Source of the DNA: Arthrobacter sp. OVS8
Lineage (GTDB): Bacteria > Actinomycetota > Actinomycetes > Actinomycetales > Micrococcaceae
Reading direction: 5' to 3'
Length of the DNA stretch: 64,000 nucleotides
NCBI GenBank assembly: GCA_028370155.1
Contig: CP116670.1
Span: 1,426,001-1,490,000 of the forward strand
The translations under genes and the position numbers were made by a program. Shown here piece after piece: positions 28,600 through 38,002 of this stretch (positions are counted from its first letter, which is position 1; each line of letters opens with the position of its first letter). The notes under the pieces were generated by a model. That model worked only from the letters and a program-made list of their open reading frames with translations, was not told the DNA's origin and did not search any database.

Positions 28600-30048
28600 G
28601 TGGCAAACACAGTCCTGACGAAAAGCGGCATCGGCGAAGAACGCGGTCTCGCCCGAATAGCCCAACGGATGGCGGCGTGGACCGAGAAGTGGTTCCCCGA
28701 CGCGTACATCTTCGCCCTGGCCGGCGTCATCATCATCGCCGTGGCCGCCCTGGCCATCGGCGCCTCGCCCCAGTCGATCGCCGATTCCTTCGGCAACGGC
28801 TTCTGGGACCTGACCGCCTTCACACTACAGATGGCCATGGTGGTGTTGACCGGCTACGTCGTGGCGACCTCCCCGCCCGTGGCGAAGCTGATCAACCGGC
28901 TGGCCCTGGTCCCTGCCACCGCACGCACCGCCGTGAGCTTCGTGGCGCTGATGTCCATGTCCGTGTCCGTCCTCAACTGGGGACTCAGCCTCATCTTCGG
29001 CGGCCTGCTGGCCCGCGCCATCGCGCGCCGCAGGGACCTGACCGTGGACTACCGCGCCCTGGGCGCCGCAGCCTTTATGGGCCTTGGCGCCGTCTGGGCG
29101 CTGGGCCTGTCCTCCTCCGCGGCACAGCTGCAGGCCACCGAGGCTTCGCTGCCGCCGGCCCTGTTGAAGATCACCGGCATCCTGGACTTCGGCGCCACCA
29201 TCTTCACGTGGCAGTCGCTGCTGACCCTGGCCATCCTGATGGCGCTCACCACGGTGATCGCGCACTTCTCCGCGCCCCAGGGCGGGGCCATCCGCACGGC
29301 GGCGGATCTGGGCGTCGACCTCGACGACGAACCCAGCGAACCGGCGCCGCGCTCACGCCCGGGCGAATGGCTCGAATACAGCAAGATCCTGCCCATCCTG
29401 GCCGGGGTCCTGACGCTCGGCTGGCTGGTCTCGCAGTTCCTGACCAAGCCCTTCCTGACCGTGGTGAGCAGCCTCAACGGCTATTTGCTGGTCTTCCTGA
29501 TCCTGGGCCTGGTGCTGCACGGCACTCCGCGGAACTTCCTCCAGGCCGTCACCAAGGCGGTCCCGGCGACGGCCGGCATCCTGGTCCAGTTCCCGCTCTA
29601 CGCCGCGATGGCCGCGATCCTGACCAAGGCCACCGGCCACGGCGGCATGACCATCTCCGCGCATCTGGCCGAGTTCTTCTCGGAGATCGGCAGCGGCGGC
29701 GGCTTCGCCGTCGTCATTGCGCTGTACACGGCGCTGCTGGGCCTGCTGGTCCCCTCGGGCGGCGGCAAGTGGCTCGTGGAGGCGCCGTATGTGATGCAGT
29801 CCGCCACGGATGTGCAGATGAACCTCGGCTGGACGGTGCAGATCTACAACATCGCCGAGGCCCTGCCGAACCTGATCAACCCGTTCTTTATGCTGCCGCT
29901 GCTAGCGGTGCTGAGGTTGCGGGCCCGCGACCTGGTGGGCTTCACGTTCCTGCAGTTCGTCTTCCACCTGCCGGTGGTGCTGCTGCTCGTCTGGCTCCTG
30001 GGCATGACCTTCGACTTCGTTCCGCCGGTGATGCCGCCGGGCAAGTAG
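28600..30048 (+). CDS. Short-chain fatty acid transporter, AtoE family
   Basis: 482-residue, twelve-helix permease of the AtoE (TIGR00366) family, which imports short-chain fatty acids such as acetoacetate or butyrate. Features include the start region MAAWTEKWFPDAYIFALAGV, the VLNWGLSLIFGGLLARAIARR loop, and SGGGKWLVEAPYVMQSA, which is strongly conserved. I chose GTG at 28600 because GGAGAGG lies nine bases upstream; an ATG at 28582 without a binding site is the alternative. No catabolic thiolase or CoA-transferase gene is next to it. A strong hairpin follows at 30084. Confidence 0.9.
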   Translation: MANTVLTKSGIGEERGLARIAQRMAAWTEKWFPDAYIFALAGVIIIAVAALAIGASPQSIADSFGNGFWDLTAFTLQMAMVVLTGYVVATSPPVAKLINRLALVPATARTAVSFVALMSMSVSVLNWGLSLIFGGLLARAIARRRDLTVDYRALGAAAFMGLGAVWALGLSSSAAQLQATEASLPPALLKITGILDFGATIFTWQSLLTLAILMALTTVIAHFSAPQGGAIRTAADLGVDLDDEPSEPAPRSRPGEWLEYSKILPILAGVLTLGWLVSQFLTKPFLTVVSSLNGYLLVFLILGLVLHGTPRNFLQAVTKAVPATAGILVQFPLYAAMAAILTKATGHGGMTISAHLAEFFSEIGSGGGFAVVIALYTALLGLLVPSGGGKWLVEAPYVMQSATDVQMNLGWTVQIYNIAEALPNLINPFFMLPLLAVLRLRARDLVGFTFLQFVFHLPVVLLLVWLLGMTFDFVPPVMPPGK

Positions 30049-30083
30049 CCGGCGCGCCCTCAACGCCACCGATCTTAAACGCC

Positions 30084-30116
30084 GCTGACCCGCAGTAGTC
30101 ACTACTGCGGGTCAGC
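30084..30116. terminator. Bidirectional terminator
   Basis: Sixteen-base perfect arms (GCTGACCCGCAGTAGT and complement) around one central base, followed by TGGTTTAAG on the plus strand and GGCGTTTAAG on the minus strand. It separates the convergent AtoE and GNAT genes. Confidence 0.8.
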
Positions 30117-30127
30117 TGGTTTAAGTC

Positions 30128-31141
30128 CTAGGCGGGGTCCGAGACGATGAGCGTTTCGGCGCCCTGGACGCGCGCCTTGCCGGTCTCCAGCAGGGCTCGA
30201 CGACGGCGCGCAGCGCCTCCATCGAGTCGTCCAGTTCCAGCATCACGGGGTGCTGGAACGCAATCAGCGCCAGCAGGTCCCGGACGGCGGCCTGTGCCTG
30301 ATCCGCGGTGAGTTTCGGATCGTGGCCCAGGAACACGTCGGTCGGCTGGCCGGACGCGGGCGCCGCGCCCTCCGCATGGGCCCCTGCGGCGTTGTCCCCT
30401 GCGGCGAGCTCGGCGTAGCTGATGGCGAAGGCCTCAAGCCGGCCCTTCCTGCTGGCCGCCACACCCTGGCCGAACGCGCTGGCCTTCGGCGCCCGGAGCA
30501 CAATCGCGCCGTGGGCACCGCTGAGCTCGTCCAGGAACAAACGCTGGACCGTCGCGATGCTGAGGTCGCCGGGGCTGTCCCAGCCATGAACAGCCGTGTA
30601 GTACCGGCCCACGACGTCGCTGAGCTCCACCGAGCCGGTAGCCAGGTCCTCGACCTGCTCGGAGGCGGCGGCCTCGGAACCGTCACCGAAGACGGGCAGC
30701 CGGAGCGCCCCGGGTCCACGATAACCAGCCGGGACCGCTGGATCGGGGCCAGACCGGCGGCTTCCACGAAGGCCGCGCCGGGGTGCCTGGTTCCACCTTC
30801 GTCCGGAGCCGCGAGACGCCCGACGGCGACTGCGCGGCCTCGTGCCGCAGCATGGTCAGCAGGGTGGAGCCGACGCCGGTGCGGCGGTGGTGCCGGTCCA
30901 CCTCGATGTAGGCCCAGAGCCGTTCCGGGTGCAGCGAGGCCTCGTGGACCACACCGGCCGCGACCGGGATGGCCACGCCGTCGACAATGTCCTCGGCGAC
31001 GATGCAGCGGCGCCACGGCGAGTTGCCCGAGGGTGCCAGGGTGCCGCGGAACTGCCGGGCCTGTTCGGTTTCGGGTCCGCCCCAGATTTCCAGCAGGGCG
31101 AGGTCGTCGCCGTCGCGCCATTCACGGTATTCGATCGCCAT
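30128..31141 (-). CDS. Two-domain GNAT acetyltransferase, three frameshifts
   Basis: About 338 residues. The N-terminal GNAT domain has the acetyl-CoA motif A, VDRHHRRTGVGSTLLTMLRHE. The C-terminal half (VELSDVVGRYYTAVHGWDSPG to MLELDDSMEALRAVVEP) appears to be a second, degenerate GNAT fold, as in mycothiol-synthase-like tandem proteins. Frames change near 30785, 30712 and 30195; the last gives the tail VQGAETLIVSDPA ending at the TAG. The ATG lies three bases after the glyS stop, so the two genes are co-transcribed. The acceptor substrate is unknown. Confidence 0.78.
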
Positions 31142-31143
31142 GA

Positions 31144-32529
31144 TCAGGCGCCGATCAGCCGTGCGGCCAGGTAGCCCTCCACCTTGTCCAGGGAGACGCG
31201 TTCCTGGCTCATGGTGTCGCGTTCGCGGATGGTGACGGCCTGATCGTCCAGGGTCTCGAAGTCCACGGTGATGCAGAACGGGGTGCCGATCTCGTCCTGG
31301 CGGCGGTAGCGGCGGCCGATGGCGCCGGCGTCGTCGAACTCGATGTTCCAGCTCTTGCGCAGCTGGGCGGCGAGGTCCTTGGCCTTCGGGGACAGGTCCT
31401 CGTTGCGGCTCAGCGGCAGCACGGCCGCCTTGACCGGCGCCAGGCGCGGATCGAGCTTGAGCACGGTGCGGATGTCGACGCCGCCCTTGGCGTTGGGGGC
31501 CTCGTCCTCGGTGTACGCGTCGATCATGAACGCCATGAAGGACCGGGTGAGGCCGGCCGCGGGCTCGATCACGTACGGGGTGTAGCGCTCGTTGGTGGCC
31601 TGGTTGAAGTAGCTCAGGTCCTGGCCGGACGCCTTGGCGTGCGTGGACAGGTCGAAGTCCGTGCGGTTGGCAATACCCTCGAGCTCGCCCCACTCGGAGC
31701 CGTGGAACCCGAAGCGGTATTCGATGTCCGTGGTGCCTTTGGAGTAGTGGCTGAGCTTTTCCAGCGGGTGCTCGAAGAAGCGCAGGTTATCTTCCCGGAT
31801 GCCGAGGCCGGTGTACCAGGCCATGCGCTCCTTCATCCAGTACTGGTGCCACTGCTCGTCGGTGCCGGGCTCGACGAAGAATTCCATCTCCATCTGCTCG
31901 AACTCGCGGGTGCGGAAAATGAAGTTGCCCGGGGTGATCTCGTTGCGGAAGGACTTGCCGATCTGGCCGATGCCGAACGGGGGCTTCTTGCGGGAGGTGG
32001 TGAGGACGTTGCTGAAGTTGACGAAGATGCCCTGGGCCGTTTCGGGGCGCAGGTAGTGCAGGCCTTCTTCGCTGGCCACCGGGCCGAGGTAGGTCTTGAG
32101 GAGGCCGGAGAATTCCTGGGGTTCGGTCCATTCGCCGCGGGTGCCGCAGTTGGCGCAGGCGATGTCCTTGAGGCCGTTCTCGGCCGGACGGCCCTTCTTT
32201 TCCTCGTATTCTTCTTCGAGGTGGTCGGCGCGGTAGCGCTTGTGGCAGGAGAGGCATTCCACCAGCGGGTCGGAGAATACGTCGACGTGGCCGGACGCTT
32301 CCCAGACCTGGCGGGGCAGGATGACCGAGGAGTCCAGGCCGACCACGTCTTCGCGGCCGCGGACCATGGACTGCCACCACTGGCGCTTGATGTTTTCCTT
32401 GAGCTCGGCACCGAGGGGCCCGTAGTCCCAGGCAGAACGCGAGCCTCCATAGATCTCACCGGCCTGGAATACGAAACCCCGGCGCTTGGCGAGGGAAATG
32501 ATCTGGTCGAGGACGGATTTTGCTGCCAT
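31144..32529 (-). CDS. glyS: Glycine--tRNA ligase
   Basis: Class II glycyl-tRNA synthetase of the single-chain, homodimeric type, 461 residues. Class II motif 1 lies around residue 30-60, motif 2 includes [25 protein letters not shown] and motif 3 [19 protein letters not shown] (both read as family signatures). The [21 protein letters not shown] start region binds glycine adenylate. A zinc-type Cys set (CLSCHKRY and CANCGTRG) is present in the insertion. It charges tRNA-Gly in the cytoplasm. In related genomes it neighbours dusB-dgt-dnaG; here about 8 kb of other genes separate them. A GNAT gene follows. Confidence 0.97.
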   Translation of the reverse strand: MAAKSVLDQIISLAKRRGFVFQAGEIYGGSRSAWDYGPLGAELKENIKRQWWQSMVRGREDVVGLDSSVILPRQVWEASGHVDVFSDPLVECLSCHKRYRADHLEEEYEEKKGRPAENGLKDIACANCGTRGEWTEPQEFSGLLKTYLGPVASEEGLHYLRPETAQGIFVNFSNVLTTSRKKPPFGIGQIGKSFRNEITPGNFIFRTREFEQMEMEFFVEPGTDEQWHQYWMKERMAWYTGLGIREDNLRFFEHPLEKLSHYSKGTTDIEYRFGFHGSEWGELEGIANRTDFDLSTHAKASGQDLSYFNQATNERYTPYVIEPAAGLTRSFMAFMIDAYTEDEAPNAKGGVDIRTVLKLDPRLAPVKAAVLPLSRNEDLSPKAKDLAAQLRKSWNIEFDDAGAIGRRYRRQDEIGTPFCITVDFETLDDQAVTIRERDTMSQERVSLDKVEGYLAARLIGA

Positions 32530-32627
32530 GGGAACTCCACTTTCTACAGGGCCGCTGGGTGCGGTCCGCGGTCTCAGCCCCGGAACCCCGGCTGGTTGCC
32601 GGACGGGGCACTACAAAAACGCAAAAC

Positions 32628-33758
32628 TTATCCGCCCAACAGCGCACACAACAAGGTGCGGCGCTGAATGATGGCGGTGCAGGAAGCTGCGCCTCCTAGC
32701 CTACCGGCCTGCCGGCTCCGGGCGCCGCCAGTTTCCGGTCCGTCAGCGTCCGGATGGCCGCCCGGCGTCGTGCGGGTTATCGCTGCGGTGTCACCGCTTG
32801 AGCGCCCCTTGGGCCAGGGCAGGCTCGCGAGCACGATCGCGGCGAGCGTCAGCAGGGTTCCCAGGACGGTGGGCAGCGCCACCACGGTGCCGGGCGCCGG
32901 GAAGGCAAGGTCCAGTCCCAGGGAGCCCAGCAGCTGGCCCGCGATCATGCCGAGGCCCGTCACCAGCACGCCCAGGCTGCGGACCAGCAGGGCACCGACG
33001 CCGATAAACACGCAGCCCAGCGGCCCGCCCAGGTAATACCACCACTCCCCTGGAAGCGCGTTGCCCGGTCCCGTAACGGCCATCTTGATCAGCCAGGCGG
33101 CCCACAGCATGACGGAGCCCGCGATGAAATTCATCAGGGTCGCCGCTATGGGCGTGCCGTAGTGCACCGCGGCGGTGCCGTTCATGGCCTGCTGGAAGCT
33201 CATGAGGAACCCGGCCAGCACCGGAAGGAGCACCGGAACCAGCAGCTCCCCGGGGCCCGGCCCGGTGCCGGAGAACCGCGGCGAGACGGCCCAGGCGACG
33301 GCGGCGACGGTCAGGATGCTGCCGATCACCCGGATCCCCGTGATGGATCTCTTGCCGGCCGGGCCGATCCCCATCCTGTCCACGAGCAGCCCGCTCAGGG
33401 TCTGCCCGGTCACGGTAGCGACGGTAAACAGGGCGACCCCCAGAAGGCCCACAGTGAAGGACTGGGCAAAGACGAAGAACCCGCCGATACAACCGGCCAG
33501 GAGGTAGTAGGGCGGGAACTTGCGCTCCCGGACGGCCGGGAGGATGCCCCGCAGCCCGGCCCGGCCGCGTGGCAGCGCGAGCGAGATGACGATCATCAAG
33601 GCGAGCCCGGTGGTGAAACTCACCACGGCGGCGGCGATCCCGTCCGCGAGCGCCGCCCCGAGGGCGCCGTTGATCCTGCCCTGGACAGGCATCAGCAGCC
33701 CCGCCGCCACCGCGAGGGGCAGCCCCGCGAGGAACGGAAGCCGGGGAGTGTGGGTCAT
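32628..33758 (-). CDS. DUF606 (YdcZ)-family DMT transporter
   Basis: Ten-helix membrane protein with two DUF606 halves. Each half contains the typical QG.xNG or QQAMNG motif: MPVQGRINGALGAAL near the start and SFQQAMNGTAAVHYGTPIAA in the middle, each followed by a FTTGLALM or FIAGSVML helix. Substrate is unknown. ATG at 33758 has AAGG upstream. The membrane part ends near residue 320; the remaining 57 residues are Gly/Thr/Arg-rich and may be an artefact, because a frame change near 32810 would give a normal ending (GALKR) at 32791. Confidence 0.8.
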   Translation of the reverse strand: MTHTPRLPFLAGLPLAVAAGLLMPVQGRINGALGAALADGIAAAVVSFTTGLALMIVISLALPRGRAGLRGILPAVRERKFPPYYLLAGCIGGFFVFAQSFTVGLLGVALFTVATVTGQTLSGLLVDRMGIGPAGKRSITGIRVIGSILTVAAVAWAVSPRFSGTGPGPGELLVPVLLPVLAGFLMSFQQAMNGTAAVHYGTPIAATLMNFIAGSVMLWAAWLIKMAVTGPGNALPGEWWYYLGGPLGCVFIGVGALLVRSLGVLVTGLGMIAGQLLGSLGLDLAFPAPGTVVALPTVLGTLLTLAAIVLASLPWPKGRSSGDTAAITRTTPGGHPDADGPETGGARSRQAGRLGGAASCTAIIQRRTLLCALLGG

Positions 33759-33791
33759 TGCTGTCACCTTACGTCAGGCATCATTGCTTGT

Positions 33792-34028
33792 ATGAGCAAC
33801 CCGGAAATTGAAGAAATCCCCATCCGCGACGACATGATCCGGCTCGGCCAGCTGCTGAAGCTCGCCAGCCTGGTGGAGGACGGAGTGGAAGCGGCGGAGC
33901 TGATCAAAGCCGGGCTCGTGAAGGTCAACGGTGAGATCGACGAACGCCGCGGCCGGCAGCTCCACCACGGCGACACGGTGACCGTCAACGGCCGGACCGT
34001 GCGGATCAGCACTCCCGCCGGAGCTTAG
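33792..34028 (+). CDS. S4-domain RNA-binding protein
   Basis: 78-residue single S4 domain. IRLGQLLKLASLVEDGVEAAELIKAGLVKVNG (in two parts, residues 15-46) is the helical RNA-binding core and VNGEIDERRGRQLHHGDTVTVNG the beta part. It resembles the small YaaA/RlbA-type S4 proteins linked to ribosome or replication-associated functions. The ATG lies 31 bases from the divergent DUF606 gene. No partner gene is adjacent. Confidence 0.88.
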   Translation: MSNPEIEEIPIRDDMIRLGQLLKLASLVEDGVEAAELIKAGLVKVNGEIDERRGRQLHHGDTVTVNGRTVRISTPAGA

Positions 34029-34101
34029 CCCCTTCACCGGCGGCCAGGCGCCGGACGGGCGGAACCCGCCCGCCGTCGTGAGGTTTACGTGCGCCGAGGG
34101 A

Positions 34102-34750
34102 CTACTTGTTCAGCACCCCGTGCGTGAGGAACTCGGAAACGTGTCCGATCTCCTGCTGGTTGATGCCGTGCCACATCCCGGTGTAGAGCACCTTGGTGAG
34201 CTTCACGTGTTTGCGCACCCATCCCATGGTGAACTCGACCTTGTCCGGCGTGATCACCGGGTCCTGCTGGTCACGGCCCCAGAACATCGGCACCGTCCCG
34301 TCCAGTTCGGCGTCGCGGAAGGCGGGGTCACCATCGGCGTCGACGGCAAACCCGGACAGCCCGACGACGGCGGCGTAGTCCGCGGGCGGCGCCGCAGCAG
34401 CGTGGTGGCCAGCGCCATCCCCATGGAAAAGCCCAGCAGCGTCACGGAAGGGTGGTTGGGCCGGACGGCATCGAGCCAGTCCTCCACGTAGGAGGCGGCA
34501 TCTTTGACCGCGTCGAGGAGTAGTCGATCGAGGCGGTCAGCGGGAACCACGTAAAGCCGGCCCCGGAAACCATAGGAGCGCGCACCGAGGCCACAACGAA
34601 TTCCTGCGGCAACAGGTCCGCCAGGCTCAGGAGATCCTCTTCGTTGGCTCCGTAGCCGTGCAGCAGGACCAGGAGCGGTTTTCCGGCGCGCTCCTCCTCG
34701 GGCTTCGACCATAGGACAACGGGGGCGGGGAAGGCAGCGGCGTGAGTCAT
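34102..34750 (-). CDS. Phospholipase/carboxylesterase-family hydrolase, two frameshifts
   Basis: About 215-residue serine esterase similar to bacterial carboxylesterase/thioesterase YpfH. The start region has LLVLLHGYGANEEDLLSLADLLP; the nucleophile is in LLGFSMGMALA, the acid in DQQDPVI and the base in GMWHGI, all in the expected order. Frames change near 34530 and 34370. It probably cleaves short-chain acyl esters in the cytoplasm. It is divergent from an SGNH hydrolase, and the shared 94-base spacer holds a GTTACC-N4-GGTAAC dyad. Confidence 0.85.
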
Positions 34751-34765
34751 GGCTCCATTCTTACA

Positions 34766-34781
34766 GTTACCCGGAGGTAAC
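34766..34781. promoter_or_regulatory. TTACC-N4-GGTAA dyad (probable TetR-type operator)
   Basis: Perfect inverted repeat GTTACC CGGA GGTAAC, 16 bases before the esterase start and 64 before the SGNH hydrolase ATG used here. Same half-site length and spacing as the site at 11142-11157 in front of the acyl-CoA dehydrogenase. Confidence 0.55.
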
Positions 34782-34844
34782 AACCTACGGTGGCGTAGCT
34801 TTGCAGGGACAGTGCACCATATGAAGGTGAGCGAAACCGAAGCC

Positions 34845-35693
34845 ATGGAGAACACTCCAGACAATGCCGTGACCCACCCTTGGACCCGCTACGTGGCCAT
34901 GGGGGATTCCTTCACGGAAGGCATCGGTGATCCCGAGCCGGCGAGTCCGGGGGCCACCGGGGCTGGGCGGACCGTGTGGCCGAGGAGCTCAGCCGCGGCC
35001 ACGAAGGCTTCGCCTACGCCAACCTGGCCGTCCGCGGCCGGCTTCTGCAGCAGATCGTCGACCAGCAGCTTGCGCACTGCCTGTCTCTCCGGCCAGACCT
35101 CGTGACGCTTTCCGCCGGCGGGAACGACCTGATCCGTCCCGGCGGTGATCCGGATGCCCTGGCGGAAAAGCTGGACTCGGTGGTGCAGATCCTCACTCTG
35201 GCCGGTGCCACGGTGGTGCTGTTCAACGGCCCGGACACCGGCTCGTCCGTGCTGGGACGGGTGCGCAGCAAAGTGGCGATCTACAACGAGAACCTCCGCA
35301 CCGTCGCGGCGCGGCACGACGCCGTCATCGCGGACATGTGGTCCCTGCGGCAGCTGAACGATCCGCAGATGTGGGATGTGGACCGCCTGCATTTCTCTCC
35401 GTTGGGCCATCACACCATCGCGGCCATGGTCCTGGATTCCCTCAACGTCGAGCACACCCTGGAGCCGCTCTCCCCAAGCCCCTGCCGCAGCAAAGCTGGC
35501 GGCAGGCGCGCTCCGGCGATCTGGTCTGGGCCCGCGAGTACTTTGTGCCGTGGGTGGTCCGACGGCTCCGGCACCGCTCATCCGGCGACGGCATCACGGC
35601 CAAACGCCCGCTCCCGGACCGGTCTTCGGCCCCGGGATGCCGCTCGGCTCGGGCGAGGGTCCGCCCGGCGCCGAAGAGCCCGTGCGCTCCTGA
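34845..35693 (+). CDS. SGNH/GDSL-family hydrolase, three frameshifts
   Basis: Esterase-fold protein of about 283 residues. Block I is YVAMGDSFTEGIGD (nucleophile Ser), block III LVTLSAGGNDL and block V DRLHFSPLGHHTIA, so the Ser, Gly, Asn and His set and catalytic Asp are all present. Breaks fall near 34960, 35480 and 35610, and the last frame ends GPPGAEEPVRS. The start may be the ATG at 34845 or one at 34821. No signal peptide is seen. It is divergent from the esterase gene and may share its operator; lipid or sugar-ester deacylation is likely. Confidence 0.85.
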
Positions 35694-35781
35694 CGTGCCC
35701 CGGCCGCGGGCACGGGCACGGGCACGGACGAATGGCCGCGGGCGTTAAGCTGGAAGGACACTTCCTGAGAGGCCCGGTACT

Positions 35782-36333
35782 GTGAACAGTTTGTTCTTTT
35801 GGATCATCATTTTGTCATTCCTGATCCCGATGGCGATGCGCTACTACAAGAAGTCGATGCGCGGACGGAACCAGGACCAGGGCATGCCGGGCGGCTACCC
35901 GGGCCAGTTCGGGCAGTTCCCGGGGATGCACCCGGAAACTACCCCGGCCAGCAGAACAAGCAGCCGCGTGACGGCTTCACCCAACGGGACTACTACGGGG
36001 CCTTCGGCCAGCTCGGCGCTCCCCAGCAGCCCGCTCCCCGGCAAACCAGCCGTACCCGGGCCAGCCGTACGGCCGGCAGAACCCGGGCCAGCCATACCCG
36101 GGGCAGCAGCCGTACCCGGGGCAGCCGGCGTACCAGCCCCCGGTCCCCTACGAGGACAGCCCCGACTACCCGGTCAACCGGCCCGGCCCCTCGGTTCCCC
36201 TCCGCCGCCGTCACCGACGGCGCCGCAGGGATTCCGGGCGCGTAAGCTCGCGGAACTGGACCAGCGGTACAGCGACGGCGACCTCACCATGGAGGACTAC
36301 ATGGCCCAGCGCGCGGAGATCATGAAGGGCTAA
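35782..36333 (+). CDS. SHOCT-domain membrane protein, three compensating frameshifts
   Basis: N-terminal membrane helix (SLFFWIIILSFLIPMAM), a Pro/Gly/Gln/Tyr-rich linker with repeated PGQPYPGQ and YGRQNPGQ units, and a C-terminal SHOCT domain (KLAELDQRYSDGDLTMEDYMAQRAEIMKG, residues in two runs). The ends share one frame, but the middle is only sensible after changes near 35935, 36050 and 36195: three single-base losses that sum to a codon. Uncorrected, the frame stays open and gives a false Ser/Arg-rich linker. SHOCT domains are thought to act in oligomerisation; no specific job is known. Confidence 0.8.
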   Translation: MNSLFFWIIILSFLIPMAMRYYKKSMRGRNQDQGMPGGYPGQFGQFPGMHPETTPASRTSSRVTASPNGTTTGPSASSALPSSPLPGKPAVPGPAVRPAEPGPAIPGAAAVPGAAGVPAPGPLRGQPRLPGQPARPLGSPPPPSPTAPQGFRARKLAELDQRYSDGDLTMEDYMAQRAEIMKG

Positions 36334-36352
36334 GACTCCGCCACCACCCACA

Positions 36353-36417
36353 GCAACGCGGGGTCACTTCGCGCCCAAGATCCGGTGCCGGATGGGCGGG
36401 AAGTGACCCCGCGTTGC
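36353..36417. terminator. Conserved convergent-junction palindrome, copy 1
   Basis: Outer arm GCAACGCGGGGTCACTT with its complement AAGTGACCCCGCGTTGC, an inner arm CGCGCCCA / TGGGCGGG and loop. It lies between the SHOCT gene and mmsA, which point at each other. Same outer arm as 46912-46976 and 62011-62073. Confidence 0.85.
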
Positions 36418-36438
36418 TTTTGGAAAGGGCAGGCTGGT

Positions 36439-37922
36439 TCAGTCGACCTGGGGAAGCCGAGGTCGATCACGGAGGTGGACGGGTCCGGCCAGCGGGTGGT
36501 GACCACCTTGCCGCGGGTGTAGAAGCGGATGCTCTCCGGGCCGTACATGTGGGTGTCGCCGAAGAGCGAGTTCTTCCAGCCGCCGAAGGAGAAGGTGCCT
36601 ACCGGGACGGGGATCGGCACGTTGACGCCCACCATGCCGGCCTCGACGTCGAACTCGAACTGCCGCGCGGCACCGCCGTCGCGCGTGAAGATCGCCACGC
36701 CGTTGCCGAACTCGTTGTCGTTGACGAGCTTGACGGCGTCGGCGTAGGTCTCGACGCGGACCACGGACAGGACCGGGCCGAAGATCTCGTCGTCGTAGAC
36801 CTTCATGCCGGGCTTGACGTGGTCAACCAGGCTGACACCGATGAAGAAGCCGTTGGAGTCGAACGTCTGGTCCCGGCCGTCCACCACCACGGTGGCGCCT
36901 TCCTGGGCCGCGCCGGCGACGTAGGAGGCCACCTTGTCGCGGTGCTCGGCGGTGATGAGCGGGCCCATCTGCGATGCCGGGTCGGTGCCGGGGCCGATCT
37001 TGAGCGTGGCCATCCGCGTGCTGATCGCCTCGATCAGCTCATCGGCGATGTTCCCGACGGCCACCAGAACGCTGACGGCCATGCAGCGCTCGCCAGCGGA
37101 GCCGTAGGCTGCCGAGACGGCTGCGTCGGCGGCCATGTTCAGGTCCGCATCCGGCAGGACCACCATATGGTTCTTGGCCCCGCCGAGCGCCTGCACGCGC
37201 TTGCCGCGGTCGGCGGCGCGCTTGTAGATGGACTGGGCGATCGGCGTGGAGCCGACGAAGCTGATGGCCTTGACGTCGGGGTGTTCGAGCAGGACGTCCA
37301 CGGCCTCCTTGTCGCCGTGGACCACGTTGAGCACACCGGCGGGCAGGCCGGCCTCGGCGAAGACCTCCGCGATGAAGATGGCCGAGGACGGGTCCTTTTC
37401 GCTGGGCTTGAGCAGCACGGTGTTGCCACAGGCCAGGGCGCTGCCGATCATCCAGAGCGGCACCATGGCCGGGAAGTTGAAGGGCGTGATGCAGGCGACC
37501 ACACCGACCGGCTGGCGGACCGAGTGGACGTCGACGCCGCCGGCCACCTGCTCTGAGCGCTCACCTTTGAGCATGTGGGACAGCCCGGTGGCGAACTCGA
37601 TGTTCTCCAGGCCGCGGGTGATCTCGCCCTCGGCGTCGGAGAGGACCTTGCCGTGTTCGCTGGTCAGCAGGGCGGCCAGTTCGGGGCGGCGCTGCATGAG
37701 CAGTTCGCGGACCTTGAAGAAGATGTTGGTGCGCTTGGCAAGGCTGGTGGCGCGCCAGCCGGGCAGGGCGGCGCGTGCGGCCTGGACGGCCTCCTCGACG
37801 CGGGCGGCGGAGGCCAGCGCGACCTCTTTCTCCTGCTCGCCGGTGGCCGGGTTGAAGACCGGGCCGTAGCGCTCGGCGTCGGAAATCAGGGCGCCGTTGA
37901 TGAAGTGCGGGATGCGTTCCAT
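36439..37922 (-). CDS. mmsA: Methylmalonate-semialdehyde dehydrogenase (CoA-acylating), 3' frameshift
   Basis: NAD- and CoA-dependent aldehyde dehydrogenase converting methylmalonate semialdehyde to propionyl-CoA and CO2 in valine and inositol breakdown. About 495 residues. ITPFNFPAMVPLWMIG, the FVGSTPIAQSIYKRA cofactor motif, LGGAKNHMVVLPDADL and the nucleophile in GSAGERCMAVSV are all typical of MmsA, and the start IPHFINGALI is standard. Near 36452 one base is missing: corrected, it ends GFPQVD at 36439; uncorrected it reads through the palindrome. 80 bases separate it from mmsB upstream. Confidence 0.94.
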
Positions 37923-38002
37923 GGGGTAAGTCTCTTTCGTGTGGTGCTGTGTGTGCGGGGCAGCGGCGCGGGACCGCTGTAAGGAGAAACCGGCTGGGCC
38001 GG

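Noticed and set aside
36330..36438. Longer MmsA C-terminus reading through the palindrome
   Set aside because: The extra residues are encoded by the terminator-type palindrome and disappear with one added base near 36452, which restores the usual GFPQVD-like end.
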